Assembly: GCA_963513935.1 (NCBI GenBank)
Contig: OY740774.1
Location: forward strand, 85,770,890-85,834,889
Direction of reading: 5' to 3'
From: Aphrophora alni
Taxonomy: Eukaryota; Arthropoda; Insecta; Hemiptera; Aphrophoridae
Length of the DNA: 64,000 bases
In this document: piece by piece, positions 49,890 to 62,800 of the stretch
How the letters are laid out: each line of letters opens with the position of its first letter
Position numbering within the stretch: position 1 is the stretch's first letter
Program-made: the position numbers and the translations under genes
Notes under the pieces: generated by a model
The model's input: the letters and a program-made list of their open reading frames with translations, nothing else
Database searches by the model: none
Told to the model about the DNA's origin: nothing

Positions 49890-50156
49890 GTGCCTACTGC
49901 CTACTCTAAAAGGCAGTGTGCCGTTCCGTACTACTTAGTGGCTAAAAATAAAATGAGGAACGCTCAGACCAAGAATTACGAATATCTGTCGCCGACTACC
50001 GATATCACTTCCATAGAATGGAAAACTTTTGTAGACGGCAAAGACGTTTTAATGGTATTAAATCCGTACAGTGTAGAAAGTAGAGGAGAAAAGATGTATA
50101 TAAAAATGAATATCACGACATTGATTCATGTACAATTATGTTTAAAGTTTCAATAA
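49890..50156 (+). CDS. Unrecognised 88-codon frame inside the hAT element
   Basis: On the strand opposite the transposase, between its stop and the left terminus. The product has a mixed, protein-like composition (TKNYEYLSPTTDITSIEW, then KTFVDGKDVLMVLNPYSV) and better codon balance than surrounding AT-rich frames. I do not recognise it. It may be a captured host-exon fragment or chance. It has no splice or promoter evidence. Confidence 0.25.
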   Translation: MPTAYSKRQCAVPYYLVAKNKMRNAQTKNYEYLSPTTDITSIEWKTFVDGKDVLMVLNPYSVESRGEKMYIKMNITTLIHVQLCLKFQ

Positions 50157-51074
50157 AAATGTAACATAAAAATTCAATAATTTTTTTTCTTCTTGATGAT
50201 AGAGAAGAAATAAAGTTGAACGGGGGCCCCCGAAGATCGCTGAGCGATCGAGGACGTGGAGGGGGTTGGCGAGCAAAGCGAGCAGGGGGCAAAAGCCCCC
50301 TAGTTTCCTATAAACTTGTTTTGATTTGCACCAACCATTTTGTTTGAAGCCCACAACAACCAATATACTTTTTTTTAATGAATGGTAAAATAAAAACAAA
50401 TAAAGCCTTCTTTACATTTTTATTTGTATACAGTACAGTAGCATTAATACATATCGTAAACATACGTTACAACATACAAACATACAATACACATACGTAA
50501 ACAGATGTTTTTGATAATTTTCTGAAAAAACTAGTAACACTAAATGTTTAAAATCTATTTTTAATGTCACAGCTTAAATTATAATTTTTTTATATTTTAC
50601 AAAAACATTTCGCCTATCCTAAGGCTGCGGCGCAGAACAATTTTTATACCGTCAAAATAAACCCACTCCTTTAAAAAAGAAAGGAAATGATTTATGACAA
50701 CAGGCAGAAAAATAAAAAGGTTTAATAGCCTAAACTAAATATTAAATTAAACCATTAAATTGTTGCTAGTAGTAGTAAAACTGTTTTATTTTTAAAATTT
50801 AATGAAATTTAAAAAAAAGTTAAGGTTTTTATATTTGCTGATTATTAAGTAGGTGTACGGTTTTGTAATCTAATATTTATATTGTAAGACAATGCCTTGA
50901 CTGTTGGTAAAATTAGTTCTTTGTTAATTTTTAAAAGTGGAAACCACAAAACTAACTGTAAATAAATAAAAAATTTAAAAAAAACGACATTTTTTTTTCA
51001 CGACACAACTACAAGTAATGTTTTTGAAAACTTAGTGTTTTAAAAACCTAAAAGATATTAAAAGAGAACGAGTT

Positions 51075-53393
51075 TTAGAAAAAAAGTTCCCACATTGCAA
51101 TGCTGTCTTCATTGTACGTTTTCTGCCTTCGTTGTTTTGACTTGGTGTCAAGCGCAGAATGGTGTCCCTTCGCCAGCCAAGACTTTACGTGTCGCTCAGG
51201 ATTGTATCTAGCCACAGGAGGCCCCAGGAGCCTAATCCGCAATAAATCACAAACAGTGCTGATGTAGAGTGAAGATCTTAGAGGAGACATAATTAAATTC
51301 ATGGCAGAAAACCCACGTTCACATTCAGCACTAGACACTGCAATACTATTTATGATGGAGATCAGTTTCTTAAACGACGGCGGCTGCTCAAGAATAGTAG
51401 GTTTCTCTCCGCTTAACATAGGCTTCAGTCCCTGCTTGAAGTGTCTGAAGTCTCTAATTATATTCCGAGAGCTGCTAATCTTGAATCTATCGCAGATTCG
51501 CTGAATCTCGTATTCTCCGTAGGTGATAGATAAATCTTTTGGCCAATACATGGGGTGGATCACTTTGATGTCATTCATGATGGAGTTGTAGTTTTCAGAC
51601 GCATTTGAAGATGATAGCAACCTTGAAGTCAAGTTGTTAGCAAGGCTCCGGTAGAACTGTTTTTCTGGAATAATCGGAATCTTGGCTCTTTCACAAAGTT
51701 CAACATCTTGAAACTTCATATTGTTTATAGCAATTTCAGCTGCCACTGCACGTCTACCCATGTTATCAACTCGGTTTTCAAACACTTTTATTAACATTGT
51801 TACGTCACTGTGAGCTTGAATTAAGTTGAGGATTGATTTCTGAAGCTGTAAGGATAAATCCGCTAACTCATCTAAAGCGTCGTACATCAACGCCAGGTTG
51901 TGTACAAAAGTTGTAGATGACAATGTACTACAAAGCTCTTTGTAAGTCGAACGTTGTTTCGAGTCCTGTTGCTTGTCTTCAGATGCTTCTGAAAAATCAT
52001 TGTACAAAGCTTTAAAATCTGTCCATACTGCTTTCACCGCCATTAAGCTGGAGGCTACCCAACGAGTATCTAAAACACGGCCGATTTTCAAAATCTGCTC
52101 CTCTAGTCCTTAAGCAACTTCTGCCAACTCCCTGCTATTTTTCGGAGAGCAACTAAACATGTTTCTAATTTTATCCATGAATATCTTGAAATAATTGATT
52201 CCAGCTACTTCTTCTACCGAATCGTGCAAGGCAAGCTCTAAACGATGGTTTAAACAATGCCAAATGAACAGGTTGGGAAATGTTTCATTAAGCTGCATAG
52301 CAAGGCCAGATTTTTTGCCTAGTAGCACTGATGCACCGTCACAAGTTAGAGCAATCATATGGTCTTTCATGAATTCAAAGCTTAGACCTAATGCTTGTAA
52401 CTGATTAAAAAGTTCTTGTAAAATACCAGCTGATGTTGTGCTATTTAGCTCAAAAAGTGTTAAGAAAATTGTCATAGGGTTTTTCATTCCTTTTAAAACA
52501 GTTCTGATATAAACCACCAAAGCATTTTTGTTCGAAACTGAAGTAGCCTCATCCAAAAGCAGTGAAATTTTAGAGTCTGACTTGATTAGACCATTTATTA
52601 AGTCTGATTTCATTTCATCAGAAATATGATGAACTATGTTGGAGCAAGCAACATTTGAATGGAGTATTCGGCCCATATCCAAACCATTGATTATTTGAAG
52701 ATCGATTTCTGTTTCAAACTCAAAAAATGGCCTATTTAGTTTGGCCTGCTTATAAGCCGTGCGGAAAATGCGCTCAGTAACAATCTGCTCCTCCTGATGC
52801 ATAGAAGCAACAGCTTTTTTCATTGTATCTTTCTTTGCTTCATTGAGTATTTTTTTCAGCTAAAGAGTGAGCTCGAGACCCACGGTGTAAAAACATCTTT
52901 TTTCCAAGAGAGGATTGTTGGTCTTTTTTATTGTTTCCATAAGCGGTAACAGTTCCTAAAACCCACTCCTCACTAATTTTTAGGCCCTTCGTTTTCTCAG
53001 CACCTAGAGTACTCACGCTTCTGCAAATATTACAACCTAGTTCTTTGTTCACAATTAACCATGGATTTTTTGCTTTAAATTCAACAATTTGTTCAAGAGA
53101 CCAACAAACTGGGTGTTCACCTCCATTAACATAATCACTATCTTTATTACTAATCTTAGCTTCGTCTAAACAATATCCCAATCCCACCAACCTGGATACT
53201 TCTTTGTCCGACCCTGACGAGGAAGTTGAAGGGTAATCATCCTCCTTGGTTCTGATTGCGTCTTCTTTTGTATCTTGATCAACAAAATTGAAGTCGTAGT
53301 CGATGCTTCCGAACTGCAGTTCTCATTATTCACAGTAACTTTTTGTTTTTTAGGGTTAGGTTTAAAGAAGTCAAAAATTTTTCTGGTAGTCAT
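51075..53393 (-). pseudogene. hAT transposase (ZBED/KIAA1586-like), inactivated
   Basis: The likely start is MTTRKIFDFFKPNPKKQK at 53393. Next, in another frame, come an acidic linker and a zinc-finger-like segment (CNIC...H...H: NPWLIVNKELGCNICRS, SEEWVLGTV, HRGSRAHS). The RNase-H-like catalytic region follows, with LLLDEATSV, TCDGASVLLGK and LFIWHCLNHRLELAL. The C-terminal hAT dimerisation domain has SSAECERGFSAMN and LLRIRLLGPP. Catalytic Asp, Asp and Glu appear retained. Lesions: a frameshift near 53300, a one-base gain in a 7-A run (52850-52856), and an in-frame TAA at 52110-52112. Each side of every break aligns with the expected order, so this is a recently inactivated copy. Confidence 0.9.
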
Positions 53394-54499
53394 AACTATA
53401 ACTCGAGTAGTAAACTTTTGTAGCTCCACTAGCACTAGTAAGCATAAACAAACACGAACAACGAACTGCGATTCAACGAACTGATTACAAAACTGTGATG
53501 ATGGGATGCAATGCAACTTGTGACTGAAACGCCTCAAGTAAGTCACCTATGCTGTGATCAGTGTTGCCACTGCCACTGTGATGTGTATGCGGTGGCGCGG
53601 GAAGGAATGGAGGGGGGGAGGCAGAGGAGAATTGTTTTGTTTTTGTGTGGCGCGGACGAGATGACTAACTACCCTTCCTGATTCCGAGAATGACTCATCA
53701 CAGCTCACAATCCCTTGTTAGGGCACTTATTATCTGCTTACGAGCCGCTCGCTAGCAAAGCCTAAAATTAATCCTACCTACAATTTTTAAAAATTTGTAG
53801 TTTTAGAGTTACTTGCGTTCCCTTGCGTTCCGGCACCCTTGGGAGGTAAGGGAACGCCGTTCCCTTGCGTTCCCACTGAAATTAACCACTGAGGGAAGGC
53901 CCACATTAAGTAACCGGTAGTTGAAGAGGTTTATTAGATTTCAATTGGACAGATATCATTTATTTTTGAGGTAAAACGAAATAGAAGATTGACTGTTTTG
54001 GAATTGATGTTTTATTCTAAAATGATCCGCCTATCGACGAGGCTATCTAGCGAGAACTGAAAGCAATAGCAGAAAATTGCGATAAAATAGATTCAGAAAC
54101 AGAAGTTTGTAGTGTTTTGAAATAAGTCATCGTGTTTTAAGTAATAAAATGTTAGTAATAGTTTCAATAACTCATTATTTTATTATGCAGTTCTGTTTTC
54201 AATTCATTCATCAAATTACAAATAAATAAATTATTTCATTAACTGCATTTTAACATTAAACATCATAATTTTTTCTTCAACGTGCTCATATCAACAAGAA
54301 TTTTATTGCATGACTCATTACGTCGTGATTAACCTTATAAGTATTACGTCGTATTATTCTGATAACCTTATCAGAATGCAATAATTCATTTCAGTTATAT
54401 TGACACATGAAACTTGAAATTATTCTTTCCCTGATAAACGAGATATTAGATAATAGATAACACAATTTGGTATATTTGTGTACGTGAGTTGTGTTAAAA

Positions 54500-54722
54500 T
54501 ACGAAACAGTAGTGGCTCTAGTAGAGAATCTTGAGGCACGAAGCAGTAGTGGCTCTAGTAGAGAATCTTGAGGCACGAAACAGTAGTGGCTCTAGTAGAG
54601 AATCTTGAGGCACGAAACAGTAGTGACTCTAGTAGAGAATATTGAGGCACGAAACAGTAGTGGCTCTAGTAGAGAATCTTGAGGCACGAAACAGTAGTGG
54701 CTCTAGTAGAGAATCTTGAGCA
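54500..54722. repeat. 37-bp minisatellite, 6 copies
   Basis: CAGTAGTGGCTCTAGTAGAG starts at 54507, 54544 and 54581 (spacing 37) and continues to about 54720. Unit variation is slight (for example TGACTC in one copy), so it is young. Confidence 0.95.
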
Positions 54723-54744
54723 CTCTGACACAAATTAGATGAAA

Positions 54745-54980
<236 letters not shown>

Positions 54981-55229
54981 ACTAAAAAAGAAATTGTTTT
55001 TCTTTACTTTAATTTTATTGTTATTTTAGAATGTTCTCATGTATAAACAAGTCCTCATTTTTGTATTATTTTCCCATCGGAGGGTGACTCAACATTTTAA
55101 AATATTGTGTATGGTCGTGTACCACTTTAGAGTAAAGATCTTGGTGAGCAGAGACAAAGGGATTTAACATGATTTAAATTTTTTTAAATAATAGCAATTA
55201 TAAAGAAAAACATTTAAGAAAATAAAAAT

Positions 55230-55274
<45 letters not shown>

Positions 55275-55343
55275 AATCCTATCTATCTGTCTATCTATCT
55301 ATTGAAAGAGTGGACTTAATAACACTAACTTCTCCTTTAATTT

Positions 55344-55393
<50 letters not shown>

Positions 55394-55477
55394 TTCTCTC
55401 TCTAAATCCTATCTATCTGTCTATCTATCTATTGAAAGAGAGGACTTAATAACACTAACTTCTCCTTTAATTTTATT

Positions 55478-55550
<73 letters not shown>

Positions 55551-55552
55551 GT
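55230..55552. repeat. Three (CT)n arrays with a duplicated spacer
   Basis: CT runs at about 55234-55273, 55345-55403 and 55483-55547. The spacer containing AAATCCTATCTATCTGTCTA and CTTAATAACACTAACTTCTC is repeated between them. They are complementary to the (GA)n at 54.84-54.95 kb. Confidence 0.93.
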
Positions 55553-56186
55553 TGTTGTTTTTTGCATTATAATGAAACGTATCATTCATAACTCAAACCG
55601 AATATACTTTTCCGGTACTTAACAGAATTTCATCAAACACGATCGCGCAACATGAAAAGGTTACTTTCGGCAATAGTAATGAAATAAACTATTTAGTCCA
55701 TCACATAACTTTCTTAAAACTACATACATGTAAAAAGTAAGAGTAACATATCTTCCGTCCACAACCTATCTTGTTATCACAGATTCTTAGGAAAGAGGTC
55801 GAGTTTTATCTTGTTTAATCCGATTGAAATCTGTCTTATAAATCATTACATACAAGACGTTTCAATATCGTTGATAGAATACAAATATAAAGTGTTTGTA
55901 AATGAGAAATACAGAGAATGAGAGAAAGAGAGAGGAGCAAATCAAAGAGTACAAGTGAACACTTGGTCAAGGTGACTTCAGCAATTAATTAAAATGTAAG
56001 TGTTACAATGCAAATACACTTTATCATTTCAAGTGAACATAAGTCACTTAATGTTTTGTGATGTATTGACAGGATACAACTCCAATATTGATGAAATTGT
56101 TGTTAGATAATTCCACATGTAAGACGTTTGAGTCAACACGTACGTTTAGATCTATCGGTAAGAAGGTTTTCAAGTATATTTCTATG

Positions 56187-56375
56187 TAGGATGTGAGAGG
56201 TTGTCCTACACTTAAACAAATAAACTAATTATTTTTGCGAAGAATTATCGTAGGCTAGTAAAAATTAAATTGAAAAGTAATTCAACCGTTAAAGTGTATC
56301 AATGCTATTATTGTAGTAAGAGCGTCTAGTGTTTAGGTGTAGGACATCTAAGGGCATCCTCGCTGAATCGTTTTG
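56187..56375. mobile_element. Small MITE-like repeat with GGATGTGAG/GTCCTACAC ends
   Basis: The left end GGATGTGAGAGGTTGTCCTA, then CACTTAAACA, resembles the reverse complement of the right end near 56335-56365 (GGATGCCCTTAGATGTCCTA, then CACCTAAACA). Related ends occur at about 800-830, 2870-2890, 7135-7165 and 59255-59290. No ORF. Confidence 0.5.
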
Positions 56376-57344
56376 CTTCACAGTTTGCTTGTTATTTTTT
56401 CCCTTATACCTTGTCAAATTTAATATATGGGTATATTTTCCCCATAATTCGGAACTTCATTAATTTTATGGTAACACATAAGGTAGATGTAACCCCCTGA
56501 AAAAATACAATAATTTTAATTTTTTTAAATCGATTCTAGGGATCAAATTTTGTTCGAGTGTATCTCTAAGGAGCCAAACAAAACATATTGGTGTCCATCT
56601 CTTCGAAAATGCAGGTTCGTAAGTGGTCCTTAAAAACCAAAAATCCGCAATGATCTGTTACAACGTAATTAATTTCTCAAAATTACTTTGAAGCGCTCAA
56701 AACTCAGTTTACTTCTGTTAACTGTCTTCCGTTTTCTTCATCTTCTTAAGGTAACGCAAGAACCTCAATAAAGTTTAATAGTTGATGATGATCGAGAGGT
56801 TTGAGTTACACCAGCTCTTGAGTTTGATTTCTGTTCTTCAACTTACCTGGCAGGTCTCTCTTTACCATGACTTGTTCTCTTTCAACCTTGACGATATTCG
56901 AGGGCTAGGGGTCTTGATTTCATGTTCTCTCCCCCCTTTTTTTTAAATAATGACCAAAACGTAATCGCCTCTAAATGACTTGAAAAAAAAAATTAATGCC
57001 GATATTTCATAAAAACAAAAATTTGAATTGTTCTTTTAAAACATGTCTCCCAAATTTTGAGCTTGAATAATAATTTGTGTGTGACTAAGTTTAATTAAAA
57101 TATGTTAATCTTATGAAATTTACAGTATGTATCGAAGTATACACGACACTTTAAGCATACAGTTAAAACCAAGTGTGTTGCTTCCTAATTGTAATCAGAG
57201 ATTCAGAATGTGGTAATTGTGTTAAGTAATTAACAAATTTATTAGGTACTCCAATCTGAGAACTTGGATACTTCTCTTCTTACGGATCATTAATTATGTG
57301 TTCTAATTAATGTAGAGTTTAATTAGAACTATTGTAGAGTGTTG

Positions 57345-57600
57345 TAAAAAGGCGAAAAACCACCGGTTATCTTTTCTTTATAAGAAAAGAAAAGAACATG
57401 AAATAAAGACTCCTAGCACACGATTATTCTAATAGTGTCAGGGTTGGAAAAGAACAAGGATTGATCAAAAGAGACCTGATAGAAACGTTGAAAGAGAGGG
57501 ATCTAACAGAAGATTAGGTAAAAAACTTGTAGATCTAGCTAGGAACACTCGGGATTTACAAGCACGAACTTACTACAGATGACACTTTGAACGTAGTTCT
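57345..57600 (+). repeat. High-copy dispersed repeat (GVDPARL-type)
   Basis: A typical copy runs from AAAAGGCGAAAAACCACCGG, through GTGTCAGGGTTGGAAAAGAA and GAGACCTGATAGAAA, to GTAGATCTAGCTAGGA. Other copies: about 18415-18655(+), 27280-27500(-), 28985-29160(+), 39070-39230(-), 39810-40030(+), 47800-48010(+), 56770-56960(-), 57720-57830(-) and 62630-62800(+). Some copies translate to MKKGVDLARVSRDCQARTHF, which resembles the C-terminal tail of LINE proteins, so the family may be a LINE 3' end or a SINE using it. Confidence 0.6.
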
Positions 57601-59513
57601 ATCTCATTCATTACACCTTGTATTACATTCCAAATTTGACTAAAATCAGACAACATTTATGAATACGAGATAGGATACTTAACCAGTTATTTAGGTTTAA
57701 CTCACAGGGGCTTATTTTAGCTAGCAATTCCGAGGGAACCTAGCTGGATCTACATCTTTTTTCATGTAGTATTTGATTAGATCCTTCTCATCTTTCCTAT
57801 CAGGTCTCTCTTGATGAACTTATGTAACACCTAGATCAAAATCTCCTTAAAAATTTAAATTAATTTAAAATGTATTTCATTTTGGTTTTAATTTAATAAT
57901 TATAAAAATTATGAGTCAGCTATATCATTTATTTTTTTAATTGATCTATAGTGTTTTTCTACAATCACAAGATTTAAATTTTTTACCGATAACTCATCAA
58001 CCCTGGTGCCATGGCGGCCAATAGGTTTTGTTTAGGTCCTTTGAAGCTACTCTTGTGAAAATGTTTTATTAAATTCGTTAGTCCCGATTTTTGTATTTCT
58101 ATCTTATAACATATACGCCCAAATTTTATAAAACATTGGTCATCGAGTTTAAGCTATAGATGGATGCATATACGACAGGTGCCCGTCAAAAAGTAGATAT
58201 CAAGATATGTGTGTGTGTGTGGGGGGTGGCGAAAGGGTGGGACGCAGACAGCGCGTAATGTGTTCATTAATCAAATGGGGAGGTTTCGTGCATTACACCC
58301 CACCAGCGCTAATCTATTACTGAAATTAGGTCAAACACTGTAATTTGTTGGAATTTTGTAATCAAGCAGGAAGTCAAAGATAAAAATAAATACGATGATC
58401 GTTATACATTTTGGTTGAAAAGAAACTTGCAACTCTCCTTTAACTTTGTTGTTATTTAAGATAGATAAAGACGGTTTGAAAACTTCTTTATAGTGATGAG
58501 CTGCTACTAGAAGTCCAAGTTTTAAATTTTTTATTTCAGGTGTTATGTCAACGATCACTACTTTATTTACAGTGGTTCAACAAAATTATCTTCGCGTCAT
58601 TTTTTAACTAAGTAGTTTGAAATTATTTATCTTATGATCATAAGTTCTATTTGAAAGTTTTGAATTACCCTTTTCCCTTCCATCCGCTTATCTCCAAAAT
58701 TGTAAAACGTTTGCTCATAAAAGCATCCCCTCACTACAAAGAAAAAATGCCGCAAACCTAATTTAATTAATAAAAATGATAAAAGGTGTGCAAGTTTCCT
58801 TTCAGTCACCCTGTACAGTCAAATTCTCAATGCTCAACATTAAACCTAGTCTACCATATTCTCCCGCAAATAATAAGTTATTTTACACACAAGAACTCTT
58901 AGCATGTCAGTCTTGGAATAATATTCTGTTGTGAGAATAAACTGGGAAATGTTTTTAATTCTATTAACAACCACCAGACAGCAGTATGGTAGCAATGCAT
59001 TTTTATATCCTTATTGTCTGAGAACATTTCCATTCTAAAAGTAGCTCACTCTTGTATGAATACATTTCAACGTCTGGCAGAAATAAAAATACATTTTGTA
59101 GCTGAAGATATAATTTAGTTATATAGGATACATGGTCTGATGGTTTAGCTAATTTGAGTTTCAAATTGCAATGTTGAAAAAATTTAAATAGCGCCCTTTA
59201 AAATTGTATCGAGGTTTTATTTAACTAGGTGTTTACGCCAGAAGCGTTTCTTCTTTGTAGGAGGTGAGGGGATCATCCTACACTTAATTTTTTTTACAAA
59301 GGAAATATCATAATTTCTGTGAACATTAAGTTAAAAAGCAAAGCAAGTATTAAAAGCATTATTGCTATTGCTTAGTAAGAGCTTTGATGTGTAAGACATA
59401 GAGATTGATAGTAAATCTTGGATAGACAAGGATTGATTATAATTGCTGTAAGTACAGTACTTGGATAGAAAATAGCCCTTTAGTAACTGTTAGTAAAACC
59501 GTTTTTATAACAC

Positions 59514-59546
59514 TACAGCTGTTTCGGTATAATATACCATCATCAG
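59514..59546 (-). ncRNA. Second hammerhead-like motif
   Basis: The minus strand reads CTGATGA, T, then GGTATATTATACC, GAAACAGCTGT. It has the same boxes and stem as 16429-16462 with a different loop, and the same extra U. It lies near the 59.7-kb dispersed repeat. Confidence 0.3.
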
Positions 59547-59682
59547 GTGAATAAAAAAAGAATACAGGGTATTACCTACTCCAATAAAAAAGGTTTTACA
59601 AACCAAAGGATTGCTTATGACGTAAGTAAATCAGTTAAACAGAAATAATAAAACTAAAAGATACTATGAGAATGTAGGATGT

Positions 59683-59962
59683 AGTTTTACGTCCTCGTTT
59701 TAACTCTTAATACAGTATAGAATGGCAAGCGCGTTGGTTGTTACTATTAGTTTGTTATTTTGTTATCTATACATCCTCACATCGTTTAACAGTGTTTGTT
59801 TACAGGTAATGGGATTTACTAATATAGAATAATAAGATTTACTAAAATACAGATGGTAAATTTAATTATAAATCTCGTTGCTAATTATTATTACATGACG
59901 AGTAAGTAATTACCAATATTTAGATGTATTATTATATACTATTAATTATTAATATATTTTAG
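59683..59962 (+). repeat. Second copy of the GTTTACAGGTAATGGGATT dispersed repeat
   Basis: It is co-linear with 3068-3385 but lacks the 26-bp palindromic insertion, so it serves as the empty-site reference. It has a short internal variation (AATATAGAATAATAAGATTTA) also seen near 900. No ORF. Confidence 0.7.
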
Positions 59963-59999
59963 TAGAGCCTATATATTTTCCTACAGTAGCCTACAACCT

Positions 60000-61965
60000 A
60001 GTCATTGATTTATACCATTGGAAATATTATGATTATGTCATTTTGTGGTTTATTTTTCTTGCATTTTATTTTTTACTTATTTTGAAAATATTATTGTTTT
60101 ATTGGTGGTAAAACATCTTTACATTTACCAATGATTGGGATGACAAAAGCAGTAAATGTTATGCTATACCTATTGATAAACCCTTAAATGGTTATTGCCT
60201 AACTGAAGAAACAACCTCACCATTGGTGTATTTCAGGTAAACCTGAATTGCTTAATAAACTATCACAGACGAAATGACCGAGAATAGGACCTTACACCAC
60301 TTGTTTAATTAGAATTCACTGTTCCCCACCCTTTCGGTATTTTTATTTACAGCAATATCTTTCTTCCTTAAATAAAGCTGTAAATAATTTTACGACGACG
60401 TATATGTTTTATATTATTTCATAATATATTAAATGATTGGTTTGTACAAAACAATAATAGAGTTTTATGTTTAATCATTTCTCTAAGATTACTTATTTTA
60501 ATACAAAAGTGAAAAATATTTACGTTCGTTCCTCTGAAAACATCGTAAACATAGAGCGAGCGTTTGGAAATATTATTTTGATATTAGAACACGTGACGAA
60601 GGAAAAGGATAAATCTGTGTTATAAAATAAAAGATTTAATGAGTTGTGAGAGATGAGGGATGAGAGAAAAACATGCCGAGGCAGACGGGTTGTGTGTGTT
60701 AGTAGCGGACGGTTGGGCGCCAACAGCGCCACTCCTTAAAGGAATTTTATAAAAACTGTATCCTGCCCATCAAAAAGAAAAAAATTAAATAACTTCCTTT
60801 TATTTTCTTATCCTATATATAGAGGAAAAGTATTATGGTTATATATTTTCTTTATAGATTCATAAAAATAATAAGAGTGTCTGTGTATATATTTGTGCTA
60901 GTTGTTGAAACATTGGTCTTGTCTCTATAGGTTCAGTGTCACAAATGTCTGTCTAATAACTGACGACAAAGATGATATTAGTTTATAATTCCCATAACAA
61001 CAATAACAAGAACAATAATAAAATTATAGTTAGTTTATTTTTTAAAAACCCCCGATGTACATTTCGATAACACGGTTAACATCAGCAGAGGATTCTACTG
61101 CTAAACTAGAACTAACATGTAAATTTAAACTAACATAAATGATGGCCTAACATACACCCCACTACAAACTAATCAGAAGTAATAAGAAGTATCAAACTAT
61201 CAGGTAGAGATATACAGGATAGAGTATCCTTTTACTATTGCCCAGGGGGTGTGTAGAGCTTTGATGGGTTGGTTGGTAGGAGTTAAACAAAATATTATTT
61301 ACAATTCCAATCGTGGGGTAAGGGATGGATTTATAGGTAATTTTTATTTCGAAGGGAAATAATTATTAAGGACGAAAAATGTATGCATTAACTACGAAAC
61401 AATGTGTAGTTTTATTTAAAAAAATCTTCCAATTCGATATTTTATTCATACTTTTAGTTAAAGTTTCAGGAAGAATGGGTAAAAGACGAATAATAAACGT
61501 ATAAGCAACAAAAAATGGAAATATCCCGAGCTCTTATTAACCCGGAAGACACCGGCAATGCATTTTGATAAGCTTATTGTGAATTCCAATGCAGGAACAT
61601 AGTGAGTCTGAGATGATGCAAATTGCGTTTTGCAAATGGAGTTTGACGTGTGATTACGTTAGATTATTTTAGTAGGACACTTACAATAAATTTCAGGATG
61701 TCTCTTCTTTCTGTAATTAAAATAGATAATTCAAAATCCCTGTATTAAAACTCATGAACATTATAATTATGTAATATATATATATTGCTCATATAGTTAG
61801 GAAAACTGACTTTTAATATTAGGACGTCATTACGTAGCTTCGATAAATATGTAGTAAATTCGAAATTAGGTTACTGAAACCACATAAGGAATTTATGTTA
61901 TATTAAATAATCTTGTACAAATATTTACTTAAAAATAAATGCTAAATATAGTAATAAAAAGAATT
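60000..61965. other. Gene-free stretch
   Basis: AT-rich, no recognisable protein. A slightly GC-richer patch at about 60640-60735 (containing GGTTGGGCGCCAACAGCGCC) could be a regulatory or first-exon region of an unseen gene, but nothing confirms it. Confidence 0.3.
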
Positions 61966-62608
61966 TTGTCTACAGTTGTTGACAAAGTGGCATTTTGTTC
62001 ATTTAAATTAGTTTGCAAACCAGCTGATTTCTCAACAGTTTCACTTTGCCCACTACTTTGCACACTACTTTGCTCACTCCGAATGGCAACCGAACAAAAC
62101 GAAATTTAGGTTAAGTTTATTTGAATTGATTTATAATATACAGGAAATGTCCCGTATGTATGTTAGATTAATTCTTACATGTAAAATAACATAAATAAAC
62201 AACAAAACAACGTTTTAAAGTTGAAAAAGGAAGTAATTATTTATAAAGATGATTGACAGTGTATGTACACGGAGAGTATTTTTCGTTTGCCGAGTTTTGA
62301 TGTTATCAATACCGTTTCCTCAACAATACACCTAAGTTATTTGTAATATTCATAAATAACCTCAGTTTTGACGTGAGGTTGAACACTATTGTATTAAATT
62401 AATGTTTTATTAAATTGTGTTACTGCTGCAGTATGTTTTTTATTTGTCACAAAATAACAACTGTAGACAAAGTATAATGTGCATTTCGTGAGCAGTGTCT
62501 TTTTTAAATTCGATAAAATTGACGCACTCGGCAAGCCTCGTGCGTCAACATTTTTCTCTCGTTTAAAAAAGTGTCACTTTGCTCACTAGTTGCACAAATA
62601 ACTATTTC
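61966..62608 (+). mobile_element. 640-bp MITE-like repeat, copy 2
   Basis: It matches 10172-10815 in the same orientation, with scattered substitutions and small indels. One indel is an extra ACTTTGCACACT near 62055. It lies in otherwise gene-free sequence. Confidence 0.7.
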
Positions 62609-62800
62609 TTGTCGTTTCAAGACTGAAAAATAAATAAAGACCTCTAGCTCTCGAGTACTTTAATAGTGTCGCGTCGGAAGAGAACACGAGTAAATCAAGA
62701 GAGATCAGGTAGTAATGATAAAAAATGAGGGATTTAACCCAAGATTTCGTGAAAAAGTTTACATCTTGTTAAATAGAATACATCAATTTTGTCACACACC

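Larger units (their letters stand above)
49768..53891 (-). mobile_element. hAT-superfamily DNA transposon, complete ends, 4.1 kb
   Basis: The ends are inverted: CAGTGCTTAATTTC at 49768 and CAGTGGTTAATTTC (reverse complement) ending at 53891, both followed by GTGGGAACG. AGGGAAGG lies on each side (49760-49767 and 53892-53899), the 8-bp target duplication diagnostic of hAT insertion. The right end carries several TTGCGTTCCC subterminal repeats (53813-53880), likely transposase-binding sites. Inside are a broken transposase on the minus strand, a small opposite-strand frame, and a GC-rich hairpin-prone segment at 50220-50310. Confidence 0.93.

Noticed and set aside
60520..60732. 70-codon minus-strand ORF in a GC-richer patch
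   Set aside because: No recognisable motif, splice sites or neighbouring exons.
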